Positions 1-8,086 of a DNA stretch of 64,000 bases are shown here, one piece after another. Every line of letters starts with the position of its first letter. The first letter of the stretch is position 1. Below the pieces are notes generated by a model, which saw only the letters and a program-made list of their open reading frames with translations, searched no databases and was not told where the DNA came from. The DNA is taken from positions 60,282 to 124,281 of the forward strand of contig NZ_FRAA01000002.1 of NCBI RefSeq assembly GCF_900142205.1. Reading direction: 5' to 3'. Origin of the DNA: Reichenbachiella agariperforans (GTDB lineage: Bacteria > Bacteroidota > Bacteroidia > Cytophagales > Cyclobacteriaceae). The translations under genes were made by a program, and so were the position numbers.

Positions 1-600
1 ACAAAATTATCTACTTCTGTTTCTGATAGTTGCGTATCTGTATCATCGAGATAAGGACTCAAATCAATAGTCGTCGCACTACCATTGTTGGTAATTGTTA
101 GATTATTGCCTGACAATTGTAAATCTTGAATCTCATTCGTCACTGAGCCATCTACTTCTGCGGTCAAGTAGCCGTTGTTACCCGCATAAGCATCCACCTC
201 AGCCTCGGTCAACTGTGTACTGACATTAGACACCCATACAGGAGAAGTACCGTCTGTACTAAGGACTTTACCCGCCTGATCAGCTTGCGCTGGCAATTCA
301 ATTTCATTCGTTACAGATCCATCCACTTCAGTGAAAGAGGTCAAGTAACCATTGTTACCCGTGTAGGCATCCACCTCTGCTTCAGTCAGCTGAGTATCAG
401 TATTATCTAAATAGGGACTCAAGTCTATCGTCGTGGCACTACCATTGCTAGTAATCGTCAAATTATTCCCTTCTAATTGTAAATCCTGAATCTCATTGGT
501 TGTAGATCCATCCACTTCTGCGGTCAAGTAGCCATTATTCGCCACAAAATCATCTACCTCTACTTCGGTCAACTTTTCTCCTAAACCTTGTGGTTTATTC
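1..600. repeat. 360-bp direct repeat inside the exported protein gene
   Basis: Bases from 1 to about 240 align with bases from 361 to about 600 at an exact offset of 360 bp, for example 121-180 against 481-540. The match is clear but not perfect. At protein level the unit is about 120 residues built from smaller TAEVDGS-TNEIQ motifs. The array probably continues beyond the left edge. Confidence 0.7.
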
Positions 601-1052
601 GTAAGGTCATCAAAATCACCACTAAATGCATTTCCGGCCGTTTTAGCATACAGTGCATAGGGCACACTCATGAGTTGACTTGTCCCAGTAATGGTATAAT
701 CTGTACCGCCATTTAGATCAATCTCTGTCTTGATAAAAAAACTACCTGTAGACCAATCGATCGATGTAAAATCCCCACTAATGACGGATCCCGAACCAAT
801 CTCCAAAGTGATCAGGCCTCCAGTATTACTAGTAGGCACCTGTGTCTCCATATAAACAGTACTACCTTCAATACTGCCCTGTAGAATACTAATTTGCATT
901 CCTATTTCTTGATTTGATACGAGGGCATTGTTAGCATCTCGTACTACCGCTTGGTAGCTCATTTTCTCTGGCGCTTGCGCAGATGTTTTTTCTGTCAAAA
1001 AACCAGTAACCGTCAGTATAGCCAATGCTATTATTGTGTATATTTTTTTCAT
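1..1052 (-). CDS. Repeat-rich exported protein, C-terminus cut by window edge
   Basis: An open frame starts at the ATG at 1052 and runs without a stop for 350 codons off the left edge. Residues 1-25 are a signal peptide ending T-S-A-Q. The next ~150 residues (QAVVRDAN near the start, MSVPYALYAKTA near the end) are the N-terminal module that in Bacteroidota precedes tail-fibre-like or S74-peptidase chaperone ends. Then come repeats of the type EVD-Y/F-NNGYLTAEVDGSVTNEIQ. I infer an elongated surface protein; the end that would settle its class is outside the window. It lies 52 bp downstream of the T9SS-tail gene and is probably co-transcribed with it. Function is unknown. Confidence 0.75.
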   Translation of the reverse strand, partial: MKKIYTIIALAILTVTGFLTEKTSAQAPEKMSYQAVVRDANNALVSNQEIGMQISILQGSIEGSTVYMETQVPTSNTGGLITLEIGSGSVISGDFTSIDWSTGSFFIKTEIDLNGGTDYTITGTSQLMSVPYALYAKTAGNAFSGDFDDLTNKPQGLGEKLTEVEVDDFVANNGYLTAEVDGSTTNEIQDLQLEGNNLTITSNGSATTIDLSPYLDNTDTQLTEAEVDAYTGNNGYLTSFTEVDGSVTNEIELPAQADQAGKVLSTDGTSPVWVSNVSTQLTEAEVDAYAGNNGYLTAEVDGSVTNEIQDLQLSGNNLTITNNGSATTIDLSPYLDDTDTQLSETEVDNF

Positions 1053-1104
1053 TTGATTAATTTCTAATACTAAATTCATTTTCTTTAATTCTAGCTTTTG
1101 ACAT

Positions 1105-1590
1105 TTAGTTCTTGATGATTTTAAACGTCTTTAACACCTGCCTATCTCCTAGCACTTTCAAGAAGTATGCGGACCTTGGTAGGTCTTTCATATCGATAAC
1201 TGCTCGGTCATTGTTTAACTGATTCTTAGACACTATTTGCCCTTGCAGATTGTACAGCTGATAAGACAACTCCCCGCTATTTCCCCCATCTATTTTCAGA
1301 TGCAAAAAATCTGTAGTAGGATTAGGATACGCTACCAAATCCAGCTGAATCTCCTCACGTTCTATCCCTGTCACTACCGTGATCTCATAGGTCTGCTGAA
1401 CTCCAGCACTCACCGCTCCGTCTTGACCAGAATAATTAGTGTATGCCATCTGACCAATAGTAAAGCTAACTGCCCCGTCTGGTGATAGACCATCCCCCCC
1501 ACTGGAGGACACGGCCTCTTGCGCTTTCAAAGTCACACTCCCCAATGCGACCAAGCACATGACTGCTATGTAAAATTTAAACTGTTTCAT
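1105..1590 (-). CDS. Small secreted protein with type IX secretion sorting domain
   Basis: 161 residues. Residues 1-24 form a signal peptide ending L-K-A-Q. The C-terminal ~75 residues have the type A sorting domain (Por secretion tail): the YPNPTTDFL block, the YNLQGQIV block, and a closing FLKVLGDRQVLKTFKIIK strand. The middle (SSSGGDGLSPDGAVSFTIGQ) is a short glycine-rich segment seen in many small Bacteroidota cargo proteins. Known for the family: export by the Sec system, then crossing of the outer membrane by T9SS and attachment or release. The specific role is unknown. It is upstream of the repeat-rich protein and probably shares its transcript. Confidence 0.8.
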   Translation of the reverse strand: MKQFKFYIAVMCLVALGSVTLKAQEAVSSSGGDGLSPDGAVSFTIGQMAYTNYSGQDGAVSAGVQQTYEITVVTGIEREEIQLDLVAYPNPTTDFLHLKIDGGNSGELSYQLYNLQGQIVSKNQLNNDRAVIDMKDLPRSAYFLKVLGDRQVLKTFKIIKN

Positions 1591-1835
1591 TTTTTATACT
1601 TTATTGAATAAATAAGTTGACAACTTAGTTTTTTGCAAAAACTCACAACGAGCCTTTACAAAAAACTAATTAACCATGTTGTTGTGATCAAAATTCAACA
1701 GCCCTAACTCTTCATGTTCTATTTTGAGTAGTCCCTTAGCGACAGTTCTAGACCTGCCACAGCATTGCATAATAATCACTCAAAAATGTCGGTTTTTCGG
1801 ATTCAATCCGTCAGGAGAAAGGAGTATACAGTCCA

Positions 1836-1853
1836 ATACCTCTTTTGGGGTAC
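1836..1853 (+). promoter_or_regulatory. NarL-type 7-2-7 operator, site 1
   Basis: The sequence is ATACC-N8-GGTAC. Read as heptamers it is TACCTCT, a 2-base gap, then TGGGGTA. The first heptamer fits the NarL consensus TACYYMT exactly and the geometry is the 7-2-7 inverted repeat known for NarL-family regulators. It lies about 246 bp upstream of the T9SS-tail gene start at 1590. The same site type recurs at 3553, 5097, 9529 and 10006. Confidence 0.6.
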
Positions 1854-1863
1854 TGACATGAAA

Positions 1864-1894
1864 AAAGCATTCATTCTATTAGAACAAATGCTTT
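1864..1894 (-). terminator. Hairpin terminator downstream of CxxCH lipoprotein gene
   Basis: The 8-bp arms aaagcatt (1864-1871) and aatgcttt (1887-1894) surround a 15-base loop. On the minus strand the stem runs directly into a T-run, as in an intrinsic terminator. The stem is AT-rich, so strength is uncertain. Confidence 0.5.
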
Positions 1895-2009
1895 ACATTT
1901 CTGAACAGTGTTTTAACACAAAAAAACTAAGCAAAAGCCCATAATGGGCCTTCACTTAGTCAACCTATCCCTGTCTCTTTATAACAGATCAAATACAATC
2001 ACTCAACCT

Positions 2010-3419
2010 CTATTTTGTTTCATTGATATTGCTTTGAATAGACCATGCAAAATCTAATTGCACCCAATCATAAAAGATACTGTCGCTCATATCCACATAT
2101 TGATCTGCTGTGTATTTCAACGATTTACCGTTGGTTGCATTGGCGGTTGCCATTGCATGACAGCTCATACAGTTGGTCTGCATCCCGTATTGATAAGAAG
2201 AATCCAGCTTATTCACATCACCAAAAGGAGCTGAAAGACCAGCCTCCAAATAAGGATTATATCCAATAATCGGTTCTACACCTTCATTTGTCCCGTTGGT
2301 AATAGGCTGATTTGGCCACACCATGGCATAGGCAGTAGACACAGCATAGTGAGCAGCAGCTCCATTAAGTCCCTCTGGCCGTAAACCGGCCTCCCAAGCA
2401 GAACTCGGAAAATTTGGAATACTCGGGTCTGTGGCCCAAAAAAATGTCTGCCACGTCCAGTTGCTAATCTCTTTCGTCCCCACATGCATACATATCAGTA
2501 TTGCCAAATCTCCTGATTTAATCTTATCTCCCGTTTGTCCCAGTTGTTGCTTGTTCATATAAGTCGCCGCATCCGTATCTAGACTGTAATGAATAAATTC
2601 GTTCAAATTAACGATCGCACTAGCTGGAGGGGACGTCACGGTACTGTCTACTGGAACAGCTACTTTTCCAGGTGTCTGTAGGTTATTGACATCTACGAAA
2701 ATATAAGCATTCCATGCAGACGGACCATACACTTGTTCCAAACTCTCAGGTTCACCGTGCCAAGCAGGAATTCGGATAAAATCATCACTCACCTGTCCAA
2801 TGAAATACGTCGGTTTGATAGTCACGCTATTGTTAGGGAAGGGAGGGATTTTACCAATACTATCCTTCACTAGCTTTTTAGTAATGCTCGACTGGTTCAG
2901 TATCAAATTTTTAGTAGCAAAACATGCCGCATTCGGGTCATAAGAAACTGACACATAAAAGCCTGGATTATCCTGAATGGCAGAAGTCACGCTCGAACCA
3001 AAATTATGCGTCAACTGGTTCGGGAAATCTAATTTCTCTCTAGTGAACTTAGCATTGGCACATCCACCCAATGTATCTCCATTAGCACATTGAGTAGCGA
3101 TATCTGACACCCCTAGCCATGTCTCATATATGAGCAACGTGTCTGATAGGTTGTACACCTGATCGGAATTAGCCGTTAGGCCTGCCCAAATACCCCATGC
3201 ATGTTTGGTAATACTTTCTGTATCTCTATTGCTCAGCCACTGATAGATAGTCAGGGAGTCTTCAGGGAAATTAAACCCTGAAACAGTTTCTGGCAAAGCT
3301 TGAGGAGTAACACCCGTTACAATTTCACCTGTCTTATCATTGATCATACAGCCCTGAGAGACCACCATCAAAACTATGGACACCAGACCTAGTCGTTTAA
3401 GATTTTTAATTTTCATCAC
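2010..3419 (-). CDS. Lipoprotein with single c-type heme motif
   Basis: 469 residues. The N-terminus has basic residues, a hydrophobic stretch and a lipobox ending S-Q-G-C at about residue 24, so a lipid-anchored envelope protein is expected. Near the C-terminus the segment [10 protein letters not shown] contains one CxxCH motif, the covalent attachment site of c-type heme. No other heme motif is present, and the rest of the protein is not a typical small cytochrome c. I do not recognise the family. It may be an electron-transfer or heme-sensing envelope protein; this is inference. A 7-2-7 operator lies 134 bp upstream and a terminator follows, so it is probably transcribed alone. Confidence 0.7.
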   Translation of the reverse strand: MMKIKNLKRLGLVSIVLMVVSQGCMINDKTGEIVTGVTPQALPETVSGFNFPEDSLTIYQWLSNRDTESITKHAWGIWAGLTANSDQVYNLSDTLLIYETWLGVSDIATQCANGDTLGGCANAKFTREKLDFPNQLTHNFGSSVTSAIQDNPGFYVSVSYDPNAACFATKNLILNQSSITKKLVKDSIGKIPPFPNNSVTIKPTYFIGQVSDDFIRIPAWHGEPESLEQVYGPSAWNAYIFVDVNNLQTPGKVAVPVDSTVTSPPASAIVNLNEFIHYSLDTDAATYMNKQQLGQTGDKIKSGDLAILICMHVGTKEISNWTWQTFFWATDPSIPNFPSSAWEAGLRPEGLNGAAAHYAVSTAYAMVWPNQPITNGTNEGVEPIIGYNPYLEAGLSAPFGDVNKLDSSYQYGMQTNCMSCHAMATANATNGKSLKYTADQYVDMSDSIFYDWVQLDFAWSIQSNINETK

Positions 3420-3552
3420 TTTATTTATTTTCCTTTAAACTCTCTTATACCCTTTTGACAAAAAACATTTCGCTCTATCTAGTAATAGATTATTTTTCAA
3501 AAGTGACAAGTCTAGCCATCGTATGCATCAGGTATAATAGGTAAACAACTGC

Positions 3553-3570
3553 ATACCCCAATCGAGGTAT
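3553..3570 (-). promoter_or_regulatory. NarL-type 7-2-7 operator, site 2
   Basis: ATACC-N8-GGTAT with perfect outer arms. The plus strand shows TACCCCA, a 2-base gap, and CGAGGTA, so the invariant TGGGGTA heptamer is on the minus strand, the coding strand of the downstream gene. It is 134 bp upstream of the lipoprotein start at 3419. Confidence 0.6.
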
Positions 3571-3590
3571 TTTTTCAAGTCAGTATAAAA

Positions 3591-3652
3591 AAGTCGTCCT
3601 TTTCAAATCAGAAATACTCGCTGGGGCATTTCTGACTTGAAAAGGACGACTT
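3591..3652 (-). terminator. Long hairpin terminator after thaumatin-like gene
   Basis: Two 25-base arms (3591-3615 and 3628-3652) pair at 24 of 25 positions around a 12-base loop. On the minus strand the stem is followed by a T-run (3586-3590 region). This is one of the strongest hairpins in the window and isolates the thaumatin-like gene from the lipoprotein gene downstream. Confidence 0.8.
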
Positions 3653-3667
3653 GCATGATGCGAACAG

Positions 3668-4324
3668 TTACGCTGGTACAGGAGTATTCAAGATGACTTG
3701 TACGACTCCTCCTCTTTCGGAGCGCTGCACATTACAGATTCTCTCTGACTGTGCAGGCCCGATTGGCAATGTCGGACAGGGAGCATCCCCTACCAATCGA
3801 ACACAATCAGTACAGTTAACAGGGTAGACCCCTGGGTTGCCTTCATTCTCCTGCAACCCCCTGTTGTATATTCTAGTGATAGGTGTACTCTCTGGACCAT
3901 AGCTCCAACCTAACCCTTTTTCTACTTTCACCTCAATAAAACAATTGACACCATTGACACAACTGATATCAAATGCTTCGGCACATGGTGAACTAGGATT
4001 GAGCGTAAACTCGGCGATACTCGTCCCTGTTTTGCCATGATGAAAATCAGCACCAGCCACTGGACACTGTGGAGGAATATAGAAGCCAATGTTTCCACTA
4101 AAACACCGGCCCTCTGCATCAAACAATTGTGTTTGATTTGCTCCTAAAGTAAACTTCCCTCTCAAATCATTTACTTTAGTAAGAAACCCAAACTGCCCTA
4201 CGGCAACTGGACTCGGACAGCATTTGTTTTCGCTATTTTCAGCTGCAAAAGTCACATATACTTCCACTGCTTCGTCAGTATTGTTTGTTACTGATAGTTT
4301 TGTATTATTATCGATCGTACTCAT
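3668..4324 (-). CDS. Thaumatin-like cysteine-rich protein without signal peptide
   Basis: 218 residues with eleven cysteines. The segment IAEFTLN...FDISCVNGVN strongly resembles the thaumatin/PR-5 signature AEFTLN...DISLVDGFN. The N-terminus (KLSVTNNTDEAVEVYVTF) fits the first strands of that fold, in which the start reads as a nitrogen- and threonine-rich beta hairpin. Plant and fungal thaumatin-like proteins are secreted, disulfide-rich, and often bind or cleave beta-1,3-glucan. Here no signal peptide is visible, and none appears from upstream in-frame codons. It could stay in the cytoplasm, as PixA-type inclusion proteins do, or leave by a non-Sec route. It is flanked by strong terminators on both sides. 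Family assignment is by motif only. Confidence 0.65.
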   Translation of the reverse strand: MSTIDNNTKLSVTNNTDEAVEVYVTFAAENSENKCCPSPVAVGQFGFLTKVNDLRGKFTLGANQTQLFDAEGRCFSGNIGFYIPPQCPVAGADFHHGKTGTSIAEFTLNPSSPCAEAFDISCVNGVNCFIEVKVEKGLGWSYGPESTPITRIYNRGLQENEGNPGVYPVNCTDCVRLVGDAPCPTLPIGPAQSERICNVQRSERGGVVQVILNTPVPA

Positions 4325-4371
4325 TGTATTGTTTTATGTTTAAAAATTGAATTGACTTTCTGTTAAAAGCG

Positions 4372-4406
4372 AGAAAACCACCAAAACTTCTTTTTGGTGG
4401 TTTTCT
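4372..4406 (-). terminator. Hairpin terminator after AidA/PixA gene
   Basis: Perfect 15-bp arms agaaaaccaccaaaa (4372-4386) and its complement (4392-4406) around a 5-base loop. It lies 23 bp past the stop of the PixA-like gene. The A-rich start and T-rich end make it usable in both directions. Confidence 0.8.
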
Positions 4407-4428
4407 CTATTGATCAAAACACTAGAAA

Positions 4429-4944
4429 TTATCCTTCTACTGTCACTGTAGGATCCCACTGAAAATAACCGTAGACTTCTGGCTCTCCAGAAGCTCCTCT
4501 AGTGTAGAGAGCAAAAACAACCTGAAAATTCTCAACACCTGCAGTAATCACACGTCCTTCATAGAACCAAAACTGTTCTGACCCTATATGTGCGGGCAAT
4601 ACGTCAAAACCCGAAGGGCTGACCCCATTCTTGGTATAGGTAAAACTCATGAAAGGGCTAAAGACTTGATCTCCTCCAAACCTCTTGATCCCGTACACTA
4701 AAATTGCATTCTCAAAATTATCAGAGGCAGATGTTCCATGAAAACGAACATTGTCACCGACCTGAGCTCTAAAATTCAAATCCGCTCCTCCTTGACCAGA
4801 GATAGAGGCTCCATCCGTGACCACCATAAACTCGTATTGGTGACCAATACCAGTAGGAGCATTAGGATCTTGACTTGGTGTTGAAAAATCTCTGATGATT
4901 GCGTCAGTATCGATCGTGATCTGAACATTAATTATATTATTCAT
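4429..4944 (-). CDS. AidA/PixA family inclusion body protein
   Basis: 171 residues from the ATG at 4944. The frame is open to another ATG at 5025, but those 27 residues are lysine-rich and unlike the family, and 5025 lies only a few bases from the promoter element at 5027-5053. Family features are clear: an N-terminal INVQITIDTDAII strand, PSQDPNAPTG, a YEFMVVTDG strand, VGDNVRFHGTS, and the closing QWDPTVTVEG. PixA forms crystalline cytoplasmic inclusions in Xenorhabdus. AidA of Burkholderia and Ralstonia is quorum-sensing regulated and linked to pathogenicity. There is no signal peptide, as expected. A NarL-type operator sits upstream at 5097. A divergent paralog lies at 10088. Confidence 0.85.
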   Translation of the reverse strand: MNNIINVQITIDTDAIIRDFSTPSQDPNAPTGIGHQYEFMVVTDGASISGQGGADLNFRAQVGDNVRFHGTSASDNFENAILVYGIKRFGGDQVFSPFMSFTYTKNGVSPSGFDVLPAHIGSEQFWFYEGRVITAGVENFQVVFALYTRGASGEPEVYGYFQWDPTVTVEG

Positions 4945-5026
4945 AGCAATATTATTTTTTAGTCCCCTACTCTGTTTGCCAATAGGCTTTTCGGGTTTCG
5001 CCTTTGCCTCTTTTTTGATGCGCATT

Positions 5027-5053
5027 GTTTTAAAGACATATCAAAGTTGATCA
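5027..5053 (-). promoter_or_regulatory. Shared promoter element before AidA/PixA gene
   Basis: This 27-bp element is identical at 26 positions to 8087-8113, before the RhiA-like gene, in the same orientation. Its minus-strand CAACTTTG (5042-5049) differs by one base from the Bacteroidota -7 box TAnnTTTG. No -33 TTTG is found 19 bp upstream, which suggests dependence on an activator. The inferred start near 5036 gives a leader of about 90 bases before the ATG at 4944. Confidence 0.6.
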
Positions 5054-5096
5054 TTAGCACACGCTATTTTATCCCCCGTGATAGGGATAATCACAT

Positions 5097-5114
5097 ACAC
5101 CGCATCTGGGGTAC
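5097..5114 (+). promoter_or_regulatory. NarL-type 7-2-7 operator, site 3
   Basis: ACACC-N8-GGTAC, with heptamers CACCGCA and TGGGGTA separated by 2 bases. Its centre is about 70 bp upstream of the inferred start of the PixA-like transcript, a usual activator position. The bases following it (TACTGAC) are also shared with the site at 1836. A weaker palindrome of the same 5-8-5 spacing, ATCCC-N8-GGGAT, lies at 5071-5088 between it and the promoter. Confidence 0.6.
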
Positions 5115-5159
5115 TGACTCACACTAATGTGGTATGGGTGACTATGAGAAGTATCGAAA

Positions 5160-5196
5160 AGAGAGAAGGGTATCTGTATACATACCGCTTCTCTCT
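5160..5196 (-). terminator. Hairpin terminator after endonuclease I gene
   Basis: Arms 5160-5173 and 5182-5196 pair as agagagaag-ggtat with one bulged base. On the minus strand the stem ends in ctctct followed by TTTTCG. It lies 30 bp past the endonuclease stop codon. Confidence 0.7.
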
Positions 5197-5225
5197 ACCA
5201 ATATAGCTGATCAAAAAAATTGTGC

Positions 5226-6071
5226 TTAATTACCCCAAATTCGCTGCACAAAATTGGCAGAGTCTATAAATGGGTTTCTATTGTTTTGTATCAAATAGAC
5301 GGCATTGTTTCGATCTACCTCCTTTTGGCTGACAGGATCTTTTTTATGCCAGCCGAGCAAAAGATCTAAATACCACTGCTGATAAACCGTAGTGTCCGTT
5401 CCATCCAAAACTTGTCCTGCATATAAACTATTGGTATTCCAACTTGCTATTTTATCCTGATAGCGAGTAGCCATATAAAAGTACGTTCTCGCAAAATCTC
5501 CCTTGTATTCATCTATAGGTTCGAATACGATGATATCCTTCCCTAGCTCTTTATTCGTCGATGAATAGCCTAGTTTACTACCATTTTGTGAAGCGTATAA
5601 CTCAGTTTTGTCTGCATTACCAAACGGGTAATTGCTCCGTTTGCTATTGACATAACCGTCAGTTGGATAGATATGAAACAAATCTGTGTACATCGGTTTA
5701 GGTTTCTTATTTTTTGTTGCGCCAAACCAGCTTGCTGGAAACGAATGTTCCCTGTTGTAACAGTCTCCTTCCATTTTATATGTCCCACATTGTGTGACCT
5801 GGTATCCATAGTAATAAGGATTGGGCTTACCAACTAGAGGAGGGAATGAATACATATCCCAGAGCGTATCCCCTTTCATATCTGTCAAATCAAAACATGC
5901 CCATAGTTGACCATAGGTCTTCTCCTTGTGCCCCTTAATGATATTGTAAAGGGTCGTTTTCAATTGATAGCCTGACTCACCTACAGTATTGTCATAATAT
6001 GACTCAGGTGGTTGAGCATAGGTGCCCGTGAGCAGTAGACATACTACTACTGTTGAAAATATACTTTTCAT
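5226..6071 (-). CDS. Secreted endonuclease I family nuclease
   Basis: 281 residues with a signal peptide (about 1-19, ending G-T-Y-A). The central NREHSFPASWFG motif is the catalytic signature of the EndA/NucM/Bsn endonuclease I family, a beta-beta-alpha metal fold that cuts DNA and RNA without strong sequence preference. The following DLFHIYPTDGYVNSKRSNYPFG block also belongs to the family and carries the conserved asparagine and histidine positions. Length fits an unfused enzyme, and there is no sorting domain, so the product may stay periplasmic or leave by another route. Likely roles are nutrient release from extracellular DNA or defence. It lies between the tail-collar and PixA-like genes. 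Confidence 0.88.
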   Translation of the reverse strand: MKSIFSTVVVCLLLTGTYAQPPESYYDNTVGESGYQLKTTLYNIIKGHKEKTYGQLWACFDLTDMKGDTLWDMYSFPPLVGKPNPYYYGYQVTQCGTYKMEGDCYNREHSFPASWFGATKNKKPKPMYTDLFHIYPTDGYVNSKRSNYPFGNADKTELYASQNGSKLGYSSTNKELGKDIIVFEPIDEYKGDFARTYFYMATRYQDKIASWNTNSLYAGQVLDGTDTTVYQQWYLDLLLGWHKKDPVSQKEVDRNNAVYLIQNNRNPFIDSANFVQRIWGN

Positions 6072-6120
6072 GATTTTAAATTTTAAGTTTGTTAATAGAT
6101 TAAGTATCGGGATGAATCAA

Positions 6121-6139
6121 CCTCTCATGATCAGAGAGG
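6121..6139 (-). terminator. Small hairpin just after tail-collar gene
   Basis: Perfect 6-bp arms cctctc (6121-6126) and gagagg (6134-6139) with a 7-base loop, three bases past the stop codon at 6142. There is no T-run on the minus strand, so it may protect the transcript end instead of terminating. Confidence 0.4.
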
Positions 6140-6141
6140 CG

Positions 6142-7128
6142 TCATGCCCATTTAATAGTATAGAGTTCGGAGATATTAGAAGGTCTAGTTTCATTGCCCC
6201 CGGTCATGGTTGTAGACGTTTTACCCTTCCCTACCAAGTTGACAGATGCCTGTCCCACAGGGGTAGCAATCTCCGAGAAAGCTATGGAGTGATTATGCTC
6301 CTTAAATTCCTCTAATTCCAATGTCCCTACATGGTCTCCGCTGACATTAGACGCTCCCCATTTCTGCCTTTGGTTAGCGTCTGGATCGATACTAGCGCCA
6401 TGATTCCATGCACGGCTAAAGTAACCCCTCATGTCTGGCAACAATGACCTATTTTCCCCCTTACCGTATCTATGGTTGAGCACTGAGTCCAAACGTGAAT
6501 AGCCTATACCTAATTCTTCGGCAGATTGACAAAGCGATAGCTCCTGTGCAGGAGGGTTCTCTGTGGCAATATATTGCTTTCGTTCTCCGATCACCCCATT
6601 TACCATACAAGCGAGATTACTCAAAGCAATAGAACCGATATTCGCGTACACTTTGCTGATATCAACAACTACATTTGGCGTACTGCATTCTATTTTCAGT
6701 ATTAGCCCAGTTGCGGCGGCACCAACAGCTAACTGCACTTCCAACTCATAGTCTCCCGCAGCATTCGTACTGCTTTCTTTGGTAACGATACCATCTGATA
6801 GAGAAAGACTGACAGCAGCTTCTGTTTCTAGGTGTACATGTGCTTTGGCCGTAACGGTCTCGCTACTCAATAACTCCTGCCATCTAGGAAACTCGTGTAG
6901 TGCCTGACTCAATACAGCCTGCCCACTAGCTTCAGTAGCAAGCCTGCAACAATTATTACTGGTATCAAGACCCACCGAGCCTTCACCTACAAACACCCAT
7001 CCATCTGGATGCCCATATTCTGCGGGCGAAACATAGTTGCTGAAATACAAAAAATTATAATTGTAGACCAAGTTCAACTGCTGCATAGCGCGTAACGTTT
7101 CTTGAACATACGTAGTGTAATTTTCCAT
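6142..7128 (-). CDS. Orphan phage tail-collar/tail-fibre-like protein
   Basis: 328 residues, no signal peptide. The C-terminal ~120 residues match the receptor-tip region of phage tail-collar proteins: LLPDMRGYFSRAWNHG, a QRQKWG segment, FKEHNHSI and the closing GGNETRPSNISELYTIKW. The N-terminal half (YSNFLYFSNYVSPAEYGHPDGW-like, then a beta-rich segment) resembles the carbohydrate-like part of such fibres. No capsid, tail-tube, baseplate or lysis gene is nearby, so this is not a prophage. It may be a fibre recruited to a contractile particle encoded elsewhere, or a self-assembling adhesin. It lies between the RhiA-like and endonuclease genes, with 50 bp to the latter. Confidence 0.75.
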   Translation of the reverse strand: MENYTTYVQETLRAMQQLNLVYNYNFLYFSNYVSPAEYGHPDGWVFVGEGSVGLDTSNNCCRLATEASGQAVLSQALHEFPRWQELLSSETVTAKAHVHLETEAAVSLSLSDGIVTKESSTNAAGDYELEVQLAVGAAATGLILKIECSTPNVVVDISKVYANIGSIALSNLACMVNGVIGERKQYIATENPPAQELSLCQSAEELGIGYSRLDSVLNHRYGKGENRSLLPDMRGYFSRAWNHGASIDPDANQRQKWGASNVSGDHVGTLELEEFKEHNHSIAFSEIATPVGQASVNLVGKGKTSTTMTGGNETRPSNISELYTIKWA

Positions 7129-7272
7129 CTTAATTAATCGTTTAGATTGATCCCCCTACATCCATAATTAAATGATCTATCACAGTGTCTAAAAAATGAC
7201 AAGAAGCTAACCGCTACATAGTTGCACCAGTAGATCAAAACATGGATTGAGAAAGGAGAGGTAGGTAGATGA

Positions 7273-7300
7273 CAGTACTCAATAGTTACAATGAGCACTG
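7273..7300 (-). terminator. Hairpin after RhiA-like gene
   Basis: Arms cagtactca (7273-7281) and tgagcactg (7292-7300) pair at 8 of 9 positions around a 10-base loop, 30 bp past the RhiA-like stop. No T-run follows, so terminator function is uncertain. Confidence 0.4.
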
Positions 7301-7329
7301 CCAAATTATTTCAAAAGAACATCGGATGA

Positions 7330-7938
7330 TTACCCTACAGTCCAAGTATTATCCTCGTTGAGTGTGACCTCTAGGTTGTACTGGTTGACAGGAAATGCAA
7401 TCTCCTGAGCTGTAGCAGTGATCTTCTCAAGATCCAAAACCTCTCCTTGAGTAAAAGTTCCGAATGTGATCCAATACTTTGGATGAGGAGTAAACTGTAG
7501 TTGCATATTCGGTTGTGAGTTTACCACGAAAGTCCCATTACCAGACATCCCGATTCCTACCGAACATTCGTTGGCACCTACATTCCTTTTTTCATTGATG
7601 TACAAACTGCCATCTTCAGAACCTGCTGTTTGATTTTCAAACGAATAGGCATCCAATGAAGTGTCCTTTATGAAATCTATGGCATTCTTATTGGTAAGGT
7701 CTGCCACCCACGTTTGTGCCGCTTCATATATTATCCCAGGTTTTAGAATTCCCTGTCTAGACCAAGTGTAGCAGTAATCAATTTGCCACTGGAATAAAAT
7801 ATTTGTCGTAGGATAGGCTGACTTTGCAAACCAAGCCAATGACATGACATCATGTACGCCCAAATCTGGGTCTGTCTGATAGATACATACATTTCCCTTT
7901 TGGGAAGAATTGTTTTTAAAATTTAATGAATACTTCAT
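7330..7938 (-). CDS. RhiA-like protein
   Basis: 202 residues from the ATG at 7938. The frame extends to 8022, but the extra 28 residues are low-complexity and the family start MKYSLNFKNNSS fits better. Segments NVCIYQTDPDLGV, DVMSLAWFAKSA, FQWQIDYCYTWS and GILKPG resemble the RhiA protein of Rhizobium leguminosarum and its homologs in Burkholderia and other genera. RhiA is a quorum-sensing controlled protein made in the rhizosphere; its biochemical role is unknown. No signal peptide is seen. The shared 27-bp promoter element at 8087-8113 ties it to the PixA-like gene, and the adjacent AraC-type regulator is transcribed in the same direction upstream. Family recognition is from memory of motifs. 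Confidence 0.6.
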   Translation of the reverse strand: MKYSLNFKNNSSQKGNVCIYQTDPDLGVHDVMSLAWFAKSAYPTTNILFQWQIDYCYTWSRQGILKPGIIYEAAQTWVADLTNKNAIDFIKDTSLDAYSFENQTAGSEDGSLYINEKRNVGANECSVGIGMSGNGTFVVNSQPNMQLQFTPHPKYWITFGTFTQGEVLDLEKITATAQEIAFPVNQYNLEVTLNEDNTWTVG

Positions 7939-8086
7939 CTCATTTAGTTTTAGGTGATATAATTTATTATTGTACTGATTTATCTCGAGTATTTGCTTTG
8001 TTGATTCATGATTTAAAATCAATGTTCAATCTAAGTAGGGCCTGCTCTGATCATATGTCTAGGTTTTAGATTTTATAGTCCTCTTC

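Larger units (their letters stand above)
1591..2009. other. Intergenic region with operator and terminator
   Basis: No credible gene. The stretch holds a NarL-type near-palindrome at 1836-1853, a terminator hairpin for the upstream lipoprotein gene at 1864-1894, and a small inverted repeat (gcccat/atgggc) near 1938-1950. The half next to 1590 is AT-rich and presumably carries the promoter of the T9SS-tail gene, but no clear -7/-33 pair was found. Confidence 0.6.

Noticed and set aside
6142-7128. Prophage or phage-remnant call based on the tail-collar protein
   Set aside because: No capsid, portal, terminase, integrase or lysis genes are nearby, and the neighbours are ordinary chromosomal genes.
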